From positions 22,412,906-22,476,905 of the forward strand of contig CM040745.1 of NCBI GenBank assembly GCA_022829145.1: 64,000 nucleotides of DNA. The letters are read 5' to 3'. Under the pieces are notes generated by a model. It ran no database searches. It saw nothing but the letters and a program-made list of their open reading frames with translations, and was not told where the DNA came from. How positions within the stretch are numbered: position 1 is the first letter of the stretch; each line of letters begins with the position of its first letter. Below, in pieces: positions 25,489 to 50,400 of this stretch. Source of the stretch: Albula goreensis. Its lineage: Eukaryota > Chordata > Actinopteri > Albuliformes > Albulidae. The position numbers were made by a program, and so were the translations under genes.

Positions 25489-28400
25489 TATCATAAACTG
25501 CACATCACTATGCATTATGTGTTTCTATGCCACCTGCAGGAGATAACTTTGTGGTGTAGCACAGTTGTCTTTACCTGTTTGCACTTGCTGATGGACATCC
25601 TTGTCATGTATAATATCTAGAGGGAATTAAATATTCAAACATCCTTGAAAACTGCAGCTAGAGTATAATTAAGCTAAATAAATAAATGTATTTTTGAGAA
25701 TATTGCATATTTAGGTAACAAATTAACACTTGAGAGAATTACCTATTTGTAAATCTAAACATAGTAGAAATACAGCCACGGTAATCATACTGAAATTACA
25801 TGTCTGTAACAGTTACTGCACTCTGAATATGCACTGATCCTTTCAGTATATGTATGGATTGAAACCAATTTTTATCAATTACTGCTACATCGATAGATTC
25901 AGTAGATCTATCACCTTCTGATGCAAACAAATATACAGCTTCATAGAATTTTGCCTTCTGACAGTTTTTTTCATCATAAACAGTAAACATAAATATTCCC
26001 AACCTGTGTTTGTTTGAGAGCCCTGACAGTCACTTGTGCATCCTATGAAAGCGCAGTCACCTTCAGATGTGCTCAGGACTCATATTTGAGTTTGTAGTGA
26101 ATGTCATGTTCTCACCTCTACAACAAAATGTCAAACAGATGTACAACATATTTCTTTATGCATATTTCTTTATGTAAGCATGAATGGCTATACCTTCGAG
26201 ACATCCAGTACTAGTACAGTTGCATGCCCCAAAGTCTCTAACTGAATCTAGACCACAGCAATGCTCAGTTCCAGAGACAGTGAGGTAGGGTTTCAGTGAG
26301 CAGGATCTCCTATCTCAGATAAGTCTGGTCAAACCATATGTATGGTCTGCTTGTATAAGCAGAAACTTAATCGCTGCCATTGGGGGAAAGACCGGATTTA
26401 CTGAGAGAATATTTATATATTCTAAAAACAGGATATAAAAGAGAAATCAATGTTGTCCTTTGTTATATTATCACCATTAGCAGTGCTGAATATGTTTACA
26501 GATCAGAATTTACACTTGCACCTTTTGTATAAGTAGTAGTTTTGAAAGGGAAAAAACTATGAAAATGGATCAAACATGTATTTAATATCAACATAATGTG
26601 CACTTCGATGCACATAAAGAATTTATGCATGTGTTAAAGTGCAAGCAGCTGACATTGTTGTATATTTATTTAATTATTTATGGAGACACTAAAGTGATAT
26701 TCAGATTTAGAATTATGGTGAGTAATGCAACCACATCAATATGGCTGTTTTACTCAGTCATCCTGTTTTTCAGCTGTGTGTATGCATTTACAGCTACAAA
26801 AAATGTGCATAAAAACTCTTATTGTTCCCTCATTTTTCCCATTTTTAAGACTGAATATCCTAAATATTTTCTGGTCTTCAATTCGGTCAGACAATGCTGG
26901 TCTGCTTCTGTGCACCTTTTTAAGACCAAGAATAAAATTGATGGGATAATCAATATCAAATGCATATTAGGTTTTCTACTGAAGCCAAAAAGAAAGAAAA
27001 TGGAGCCTGGCTGCTCAGTTACACTGACTGAGTTGTGTTTTTAGTTTAACTCATTGTCAGTTGCTTGCAATATCCAGTTGGGATTACCCTGAATTTCAAA
27101 CTGATCAAAATGATCACAAAGATGTTTCGATATGGGATGAAGTAGGGGAACCCCAAGTCATGGTTTCTTTAATATTTAGTCTCCACAGTACTGATAAATT
27201 ACACAATGGCGCTACCTAGTGGTCACTGTTTGCTAAAATTATTCTATAAATGGTGAATGTACACACAAATAATGAACACTGTGTTTATGTACACAAAACT
27301 TTTGTTACACAGTTCTGAATTTTGCAGTTTTACTTTAACCAATTTCTATTACCGAAAGATAATAGATGAGCCTTGTAAATACTGTCATTACTGAACAGAC
27401 AGGATGTTCAGTGATATTAGACTGATGGCAGTGATATTACACCTTTCACAATGATTCATTTTTAAATGACATTTTGCTTTATGTGTCCTTATTCTAAAAT
27501 CTCATAAATAGAGACTAGACATAATCCAATTTATTAGTAGTGTAATGAAATGCATTTAAAAGCAAGTATGAAATTTTGAAAGTTATAGCAGTGGGACCAG
27601 GTGCCAGCCCTTGGGCACTGGGCCCATTCACACATCTGCCACTCTGTGAATGCTCAGGAGAAGAATCAGATATGCTTGCTAAATTAACCAAAGACTTTCC
27701 TTGACAAAAAATCCTCTTGTCCTGCTACATTTGCATTACAACCAATACACTGGGATTAAAAGATATTAAGTACAAAATAACACAACTCATTGTGATATCA
27801 GTGAGCATTTTACCACTGCAACAAAAACTATTTGGTTACTTATTCCCACATTTTCTAAAAACAGTCTTAATTGTATTCATGCATTATCGTATGCTGACAT
27901 TGTAACTTGTCTTACAATAAGATGTTTCTCCAATATGAACATATTTAGTGCCAGTTATACTTGTATGATATTAATTAAATGTACTTATTATGGTTCACAT
28001 AATTCTGTGTTCAGACTTGGTTTCTTAAAGTGCCATACAGTCATTTAAATTCCATTTTTAAATCATTCCTGGGCAAATAAGTGTGCAAATATTTCCTAAT
28101 TACATCTTATTTTCCTAATGAAAAATAGAAATAAATATCTTAATCATTTTTCCCCTCAATTAGTTTTCCCATCAAAATAAACAGTATGTTTGAGTGGGCT
28201 TATACATTCAACAAATGTAGGGCACAACATAGAAACACATTGAAGATTTAAAATGATGTTTATAATCGGGTCTACTAAAAATGAATCAAATACTCTATGC
28301 ATTTAGATATGGAAAGATGACACTTCAATCATTTCCATTCCATGATTATTTCAGTGTCACTGACTTTATTTTCGTATAATGTTGTCTATTAAAGCGTATT

Positions 28401-28654
28401 TAGAGCAATCATCATTATGAAAGTTTCACATACGTGGAGGAGGGTGTTTTTATACTCAGTATCCAGTTGTCGATCTAAGATCAATTCAGTGACTCCTAGG
28501 CCAGACCTCAAATTAGCACATGGGTCGACGCAGTGCATGCCAGGAAGAAACAGTGGGGATGCAGCTGTTGGATTTCTGTACACAACGCACCGGCAGATGG
28601 CATCAGTGAGGCCGATGGTGTAGTCCATCTTCCCTCTAGGTTTCAACATCTCCA

Positions 28655-28831
28655 TATTTTTAATTCATAGCCGCACCCCCGTCGCGCGGCTTGCTGTGTT
28701 CCTGCCGGAATCACGCTGCCCCATCCTCCCGTAACCATGGCGTATCCATGAGGAGGACAAGGTGGGACTCGATGATTCAAGCTCCATTTTACTTTTGCAG
28801 TTATGTCTCGTTTTCTCGACTCTCCTTCGCC
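28655..28831 (+). promoter_or_regulatory. fam171b promoter/5' UTR with short uORF
   Basis: GC- and CpG-rich sequence (GCACCCCCGTCGCGCGGC near 28673) precedes the first coding exon in an otherwise AT-rich region. A four-codon uORF, ATG GCG TAT CCA TGA, lies at 28737-28751 in strong context (ACC before, G after). Its stop overlaps the in-frame upstream ATG at 28748 as ATGA. No clear TATA box is seen, so the transcription start is not placed. Confidence 0.55.
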
Positions 28832-42359
<13,528 letters not shown>

Positions 42360-44960
42360 GGCCGTATCTTGTTTTGCCAGTATAAGTGATGAATTGGAAT
42401 GATAAAAAAGTGCATGGTAAGTGTAAAAGAAGCAGTAATTGACATTATGTCCTCATGTCCATATACATTCTACAAATTATAGATGATTGGCCTATAATAT
42501 AGAATGTCCTACAAATCTGTCACCATGCCAAAACCCTTAAAATAGTAACTTAAAAAATAATTTTACTGAAGAATATTAGCACAAACATATTTTGTACAAT
42601 TGAAGTGTAACCATCGATAGACTCATTCTATGAAAAAGGTGAACACACCTTCTGAGAATTCTATTCTCAGCCAATCTAGAAAGAGTACAGACGATCCTAT
42701 TTGAATACTAGAAAACTGATTCTAGGATCTAACCAATTCATGTAGCATGGGAATATTGAGATTCCCAATTTTCCTTAGCTCAGCTGAGATAAATAGGGCA
42801 GTGAGTTGATTTGACTCAATTTAACAGGCATACTGTTTCAAAAGGCCCATTTCGAAATGGTGTCAAATCATACTGAAACACATAATGTAACACATATGAG
42901 TATGTTCATTTCTCTACATTGTGATTGTACAAAGGTGATTTTTATTGCTGTTGCATCCTTGTACAAAGTTGAAAAAGCACATAGTGTGACTCAAACAGTT
43001 CCACAAAGTGGTCATGTTTTTAATCTGTTTCACTCACTTGTTTCAGTGGTTGAGAATACAAGCCTTTTGTATATGCCTTTAAACACCATGTAATTATTAA
43101 ACATACTAAAGCATTACATGTAAAGAAGTTCATTTTTACAGCGTGTAACGTCAGCCATTTGGTTACTTATTGTTACACATGCTTGTCTTTAACCTACTGG
43201 CACTGGGATTATAAATCTAATATAATTTATTATATTGTAGGATTCTAAAGCACACAACTTTGTATTTTATCTTTGACCTCATATGAAATATGAATAACTG
43301 ATGCTTTTACCATTGATTGTTAGCTTGAATATGAAACAGAGGACAGCTGTGAGCTAATTACATGCTCTGACCTGTGAAGACATGGCACAGCTTCCATTCA
43401 CTTGGAGGGAAGTGTGCATTTACTCAAATGGCCAGGTTTATTCAAAGTCATCTATATGCAAAAAACAAGTGGCCCACATAGCCCACATGTTTGTATCAAA
43501 CATGTTCACCTGTATTGTGTTAAATTTGTCTGTGTACTTTATTTATCCAAATGTGTAACTATTAGTTTGTGTCCTATAAACTGTTTTGCCATCACTGCAA
43601 TTGCTTAAGAAAGATTTGTGATTTTATTACTGTAGTTTTATGCAAGCTGGGAATTAATATTTGGCCTTCACAAAAAAATGTTTATGCCATGGAAGGGTGC
43701 ATATTTGCTCTTTCTCTGTAAGAAATCATGGTTACCAGTACCTTATATTTATAATAGAATATAGAGCACACTGATTGAAAAATCAGTAACTGCAGTGGCC
43801 ATAAATTTCTTGACAGCTGGAATACTGAAACTTTGGTCCTGCAAATTAAATAAAGTTTCAGAGAAAACTAAAGATAAAAAAAATGTAAAACATGAAAGTC
43901 ATATTTTCCTTTGCATCCCAAGCTTAATTAAAGAATGTTTGAATTTAGTCACCTGTCAAAAAAGTTTTAGTGTTCCACAGAGTGAGAGGAATAAGCTGTG
44001 AAAATGTGATGATTAGAAAAGACAATATTATGGCATGACATATTTGGTGATTATGTATTCCTGATAAGCACTTAAACTCACTTCTCAATTTTTTTAAAGA
44101 CATTGAGACCATCCATCCTTTGTACTTTCCTGTCTACACATGTTTACTTACCTAATTTTGATTTATATGGTAAAGATGATGTATATATAAATGATTAAGA
44201 CAAATACAATGCTACTTCCCTGCCCTGTACAGTATAGATGATATGGAGAAATCAAGGAATAAATGATTGAGAAGTCAAGAATATCCAGATACCCATATTT
44301 ATTAAATGTCTGTAAGGAAATCTATAATTATCAATATATATCCTTCAAATACAGAAAGGTATTCGATTTTTTTTCTTTTCAACTCTATTAACAAAATGAA
44401 TTACCCCAATGTAACACATAGTATTGATACAAACATCAGTGTGAAGTAATATGATTGAGCTCAAAGGACTGCAAGATGAATAACAGCAAAGGCAATGGAG
44501 AAGTTACATGAACATTATTGCATTTGTCTTGAGTTACATGGCTGAATTGCATTGCTGAATTGCAGAGTTATATGTGAATGAGTTCTTTACCAGTTGTGGA
44601 CTGAAACACTAGTAATTGTCTTAAATTATGAAATCATCTTTTGTACATAATGATTTCAAACATTCAACAAAAGTGCATCCCCTTCACTTTGTTTTGTAAA
44701 ATGGGGAAATAATATGTTTGATCAAGAAGACCTACAATTTGTGTTTTTTCAGCAGTGGTGCAATTTTCCATACTGAAGGCAGTATGGGTGCATGGCCGCA
44801 TGTCTGTTGTCTACCATATGTACTTACTCCACTCACAACAACCCCATTATATGGAGGTGAGTCTCTTTTGTTTAGTGTTTAATACCAAAAAGTTCATGGT
44901 CTGCCTTTTCTGTACTGTTCTGAAGTTTACTATGAATAAAGTTTCTTGCCAGAAAGGTTT
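42360..44960 (+). other. fam171b 3' UTR with alternative poly(A) signals
   Basis: AATAAA occurs at 43849-43854, 44258-44263 and 44935-44940. The last lies ahead of a T/GT-rich stretch (45025-45060) and is taken as the distal end, giving a UTR of about 2.6 kb. Length is inferred from signals only. Confidence 0.5.
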
Positions 44961-46499
44961 TGAATGTCATCATGTCAGTAGTTTGTTTTATGATCTTAAA
45001 TGGTATGTATTTTAGAAAATACTGGGTATTTTTGTGTGTTTGTTTGTACATGTGTGTGGGTAGATGGTGGTTGGTGCAATTTTAAATAGTTAACTGTTTA
45101 CATTATGAAAAAGAAAAAAAAATCATTCACAGCACACATCACCTCCTGGAGTGAGTATGGAGGCATATGGAAGTCTGCACGTATATGTGAGTTGTTGCCC
45201 CTAACTATTCCTGAAACCAGCAAAAATCTTTTGAAAATATAATTTAGGATATGGATTCAAAGCAATTACAATGTAAATTTAAAATGTAAACATTTTTTCC
45301 TTTTATATGACACTTCATTAAATGGTGGGCTCAGAAAGGCTTTGGAATGTCAGAAAGATATTGAGGTTCTTGCTAGTGAGAGACATGTACAGATGTGCAC
45401 AATCGCATATCTCACTTCCTTAAGTTGTCTTCCAGTAATCCCACTGATGCACTTCTTAATGTAGATGTGGATGTTAAGAGACCAGGTTCATTGTGTAGGC
45501 TACATAATTGTATTACTGTCAGATCACCTATGGGAATATGTGTGTAATCCTAAAAAGGTTTCACTTGTAGCTGCTGTGTTTTTAATTTAGTTTAATACAC
45601 TTCACAAACATCCTTATTTCTAGTACAATTGTATGATAAATACATTTTTAGCCATAACATGACAGATTCAAGACTGGACCAACATTTCCTTTTTCATGTT
45701 TTGATTCTTATCTGGTTGAGCAAAATTCTGGAGTTCAATCTTTTAACTCTTACAGATAATGAAACCCCCTATAAACTCTGCTTTTATCCCTGTGAGTCTA
45801 GGGCAGGAAAGGGGGCCAATAGTATTGTATGTGACTCCTCTGATTCGAGTGGTGACAAGCCTTGGCTTCTTTACACATTGCAGAGGCACCACTGATCACA
45901 TACTGCCCATGTCATCACAGGCTTATGGGGCCAATACAGTCTTAGTTCATGCTTCTCCTTCACCTAGAGAACAATGAGACCAATGTAACTAGCCAACATA
46001 CTCCAGATCATTCCCCTAGCAAGGCTGATGCTGGCTTGATGTGACTGGGACTCAATCCCCCAATGGATGAACGCTTTGCTTTCAGAACAAGCAGCTGTAC
46101 AATTTGAGTCACCTGGAGACCCACAATCAGTATTTTGTATTTTGAAAGTTGCCAACATGCATTGTGCCTAGACATTAATTTATCAATTCAACAAATCACT
46201 ATATCAATACAATCAGTATGCTGGATGTGAAGTACTATACCATTTTTTTATTTTTTTATTCTATGATACCATTCTGGTTTGTCTCATACTGTCAATATTC
46301 ATCACACTTCATTTTTAAATATGATTTTTAAATGTAAGACAATATAAAACAATACAGTATGAATACAGTATGAGGGGGTAAAAAGTTGACTGAGTGGAGT
46401 AATTAGGGTGCACAACAGGGTGTGACATACCAAAACCTTATTATAATGATGGCAGCCATCCATGTTTGAGGGCTTCACAAAAACATGTATTGTTATGTG
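44961..46499. other. Spacer between convergent fam171b and zswim2
   Basis: No gene is recognised. The 45630-46140 part has a mixed composition with a stretch around 46040-46060 (GGGACTCAATCCCCC) faintly resembling an inverted RNA polymerase III B box, so an old tRNA-derived SINE is possible. The rest is AT-rich, including T-rich tracts near 46243-46260. Confidence 0.4.
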
Positions 46500-46518
46500 T
46501 AGATTGTTTGTATTTTCT

Positions 46519-46660
46519 TTTATTCCAGTTCTTCCATTTGTTTCAAAATTATTCTCAATAAGAAAGTCAATACATCGTGATTTGATACGTGCATACTGAA
46601 GGCATTAAAACATTTTATGATAATATTAGTAATAATACAGAACTTAAATAAAAAGACTGT
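46519..46660 (-). other. zswim2 3' UTR and poly(A) signal
   Basis: A - strand AATAAA (TTTATT on +) sits at 46524-46519, about 140 bases past the stop, giving a short 3' UTR. No other signal lies closer. Confidence 0.5.
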
Positions 46661-47416
46661 CTAGTCTTCTGCTTCCGCATCTGGACTGCCTACCAGGAGG
46701 CCTGTAATTCTGACGACTGGGCCTTTCTCCTTCACAGCCACAGCGATTGGTCTGGGTGCACAGGATCTGTTCTGTGGCCTGGCCCTCCCTGGTCTACTTA
46801 TCTCTCTGGAGTGCACTTGCATCTCCAGACCATTTAACCCCACAGACAACCTCTGATCTTGCTTTTCATTCCCAACCTGTAAAATAGCCCCTGAAAGGCT
46901 TTTTACATTTTGTTTGACTCTTGGAACTTTGACAAAGTAACTAGCTTTTGTGTCTGACTTAGTTTTCTCCAGTGCTCTCCTAAGAGGTTCAACTGAATGA
47001 CATTCTCTTTGAGGCAAAGAGCTGGCATCTCTTAGGGATGTGTTTGTATTAATGCTTGGGCCTGCTAAAATGCTAGTACAACCAGATCTCCCTATATGTT
47101 CATTGTTAATGTGGCACCCAAGTTTTCTGTTCACAGATTCCTTACTGAGAGAAACCATGGGACTATTGCTCCTTCTAGGGTCAACTACACTATAGGGTAG
47201 ATCTCCAATGTTTGCTCTACACTGCAATGCTAATCCTGGTATGAACAGATCCTGTTGGAGATGATCCTTCAAGTTCGGCTTGGATGAACTTTGGCCATGT
47301 TTGGGTGTGATGTCTTTTCCTGATCTTTGCCAGGTTAAGGGGTTGTAGATTACATGTCCATCTAGCGGGCAGGAGTTGGATTGTAGCAGCCATGAGTCAA
47401 CGCAGTCTGAATGGAA
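46661..47416 (-). CDS. zswim2: zswim2 coding exon 9 (second RING C half and tail)
   Basis: Acceptor AATGCTACAG. Starts FHSDCVDSWLLQSNSCPLDG, finishing the second RING, then VIYNPLTW. A long variable tail of about 225 residues follows to the stop, including LFIPGLALQ, similar to the LFIPGTGL of human. Confidence 0.94.
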   Translation of the reverse strand, partial: FHSDCVDSWLLQSNSCPLDGHVIYNPLTWQRSGKDITPKHGQSSSKPNLKDHLQQDLFIPGLALQCRANIGDLPYSVVDPRRSNSPMVSLSKESVNRKLGCHINNEHIGRSGCTSILAGPSINTNTSLRDASSLPQRECHSVEPLRRALEKTKSDTKASYFVKVPRVKQNVKSLSGAILQVGNEKQDQRLSVGLNGLEMQVHSREISRPGRARPQNRSCAPRPIAVAVKEKGPVVRITGLLVGSPDAEAED

Positions 47417-50400
47417 CTGTAGCATTTTGATTAATCCAGTTGCAGTGACAAAAACAATAGAAATGAATAGATCAAGGCCTAGAATAAGTCTATACAAATA
47501 CCTACCTTGTGATGGCAGGGTAGGTGTTTTACATGCTGGCCTAGAAGAAAGCTCTTCAGACACAGCCTGCACTGCTGACCTGGCTTCAGCAGCTTGGAGC
47601 CCTGCCTCACCTCCACTGGCAGCAAACTCTTCACAATGTGCTCAGGGACCTTTTCATGTTTCACAGTGCTACTAATGGGAACGGAAAACATACAGACACA
47701 TATAAGTCCCTGAGAGATTTATGGCACCTACAAAAAAAGAAGCCATTGAAAACATACAGTCACATAAACATTATAAGCCACTGAAATGAACAGCTGTGGA
47801 AAAGCAACTTTGAACATTTGGTTCAGAGAAAATTAAGTATGGCCCTACAGCCCATCTGGAACTTTCCATTCTGCAACCAAAAGGCAACTGATGGTTCCCT
47901 CCCTGAATGGGTCCCCAGTGGTGGCAGGAACTTCCCATTGAGGCGAGAACAGCAGACATGTTGACCATTCTCTGACAAAGACTGAAGACACCTCTTTAGA
48001 CTGCATCTTGGTATAAATTCAGGGGTATATATTTTCAGGGGTATTAATGTGAATGCATTGTTTGTTCTCTAGATTTGCATTTTAATTGCAGTTTAAACCT
48101 AGGTCAATCACGATTCCACATATTAGGTGAATGCACTTCTGCTCTCTCTCATTGCATTTAGCATCTGCTAAATGGCTGCAAATGTAATGTTCAGAGGAGA
48201 AAATGGTGATAATAGAATGACTGTGATCTCAGCTTGCCTGTATTGGTCATCAGTGGATTCGGGGGCCTGTTCCTGAGATTCACCTGATTTCCGGCTCCTT
48301 GACTGTCTAAGAGATGTCCACTGGTGGAACCTTTTCTGGGTGAGACAAAGCATTGTACGCACTTTCAATATGGACAAGACTGGCTGTTGACCATTCACAT
48401 TGCAATCAGGACACTCACCGCACGGAATGCAAAAGGGTGCTGCGGGTGGCAATGTCCATTGAAACAGGCCTCACATAGATAATAGTAATTGCAAATACTA
48501 CATCTGTTGGGAAAATAAAAAGAAGCCAAATTAGAAAGTATTTTCATTATTTACTTACTAGTATACATATTAAAATGGTGAGTATATTACAATTCATAGT
48601 GTCTTAAAATATTGCATAACATAAAATGGTGACCACTGTCTATGAAAATGACATTCACAGGAATTAAACTTGCAGAAAACAGAAATCAGTATCTTCCAAA
48701 GCCTCCAGTATGCTGTCATGACTGGCAATATTTATAAGGCCTACCTGTAAGTAACAAGTGAGTTACTTATCAAAAATACCGCAGGTGTTGCCTTTTGTGT
48801 CATTGTTTTAAATGAATACTGATGTTTCCAAGTCATGTTTGCCTCTGCTATTGAGTGCTTTGTTTATAATAGCCTAAAATGTTTCACAGAATTTGGTGTC
48901 CTATGTATGGTGCATGGGGTGCAGTATCAAAGTAAGAACATATTCTTCTCTGATTTTATATAAGTATCCACATTTTTAATGCCAACATGTTTCTGGTAGA
49001 ATGCATGGGCAATGAACACAAATTCATAAACCACGTGTAATGCTTTGTTTTCTGATAGAGAAACATGCACAGTCCTATACCTATCTTGTAGCTGTCAGTT
49101 AGTGTGAATGGATATTTTAAGTGACTATTACTGGAAAGTCGATCACCTGTATAGTTTGTTCAGTAGATGTACATTTATATGTCTAGATTCTAATCTTGAC
49201 AGTGCATAGAGCTATTTATTGTGATCAAATATTTATTGTTTACAAAAATATCACAGGATACATTGAGAGATTTGATGTTAAGCCAAAGCATTGTTAAATC
49301 TATTTTATGGTGGGTACATATTAAAGTCAATCATAATTTTACATTTGTACACAGAAAATGCCCCTTATAGAACATGTCTACAGGGATCACATCTACCAAA
49401 TAGAATCATGTAATACGCAGTAAATGTAACAAAATGGACATATTAAAACCCCTCAAAATAATTACAGTAACAAAATATGTTATTTTAATATCTTAAAATA
49501 TAGTTTGAATTAATAAATTGCATTTGTGAGCAGAACCTTCCCATATCAGAGGACATATGGCTATTAGCAGAAACTTTAAATGTATAAAAATGTTGTTTTG
49601 TATAAATCATGATGCACAACTCCAAATTTCAAAAGTCAGAACTGTGAAAGGTACTTACCCATTCACATCTGAGTTTCACTTGGAAACATCAGTTGAGATG
49701 ATCATACCATATTATATTATAATCAATGAGTGATCAATGCCTGCCGTGGTAAAAGCAGCACTCAAGGATCACCTAGTTTAAAAAAAAAATCCACTGCCTG
49801 TGCTATAAAGCTGAATTGTTCTCAGTTTGAAAATTGGAGTTCTAGACTCACTTGAAGCATTTCCCAGTGATGGGGCAGACCTTACAGTTGTTACAGATGA
49901 TTCCCAGGTGCTTGTCAGAGCGCTCCCTCTCAGCTGTAGTGATCAAGTTAGCTGCGTTTTTCACTTGATCCAGCAGCACCTTCATGGGCTCAAAAGCCTC
50001 TCTGCAGAGTGGGCATTTCACCATGGAGTCCAGATCTGAGCGGGCTTGGTGGTCTGCCCATACTTTCATGCAGGAGATGTGAACATTATTACCACACCCA
50101 TACCTAGAAAAAGAAAAAAATATATGTAGGCTATACCTTGTTTTTCTCTAAGTTGAATTGAATACTACTTGTTTTTGTCTAAGCTGAACTGAAATTTTAC
50201 CAGCAGTTGATAACTTTACCTAAGTACTTATGGTAAGTGTTACTGCAGGAACCTGAAATAGAATCCTTGTGATACTGCAATTCTCAAGTGAGAATACTGT
50301 GAGTTCTCAAGTCAGCCATAGTGTGGCACTGTTGCTATACTCAGCACAAAAACCACCCTAGCCATCACTTTACATCAGCAATACTTGTGATTGAAAAAAG

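Larger units (their letters stand above)
7756..28654. other. Gene-poor intergenic region of about 21 kb
   Basis: No frame here resembles a known protein, and those above 80 codons look like chance in AT-rich DNA. Noted structures: candidate conserved stretches at 13025-13260 and 17560-17765, an exact RUNX-site palindrome at 18553-18576, GTTTAAAC clusters at 21530-21561, an inverted repeat at 23233-23264, a G-quadruplex motif at 25069-25091 and a 20-base direct repeat at 25428/25469. It may hold regulatory elements for the flanking genes. Confidence 0.6.

Noticed and set aside
26598..27044. 148-codon + strand frame in the intergenic region
   Set aside because: AT-rich codons, no domain, no conserved-looking motif and no exon signals; long frames of this size are expected by chance in a window this large.
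48284..48335. zswim2 exon 7 ending at the GT donor CAG|GTGAAT
   Set aside because: It gives phase 1, incompatible with the phase 2 acceptor of exon 8, and would need an extra exon I cannot find. The GC donor fits phase and family length.
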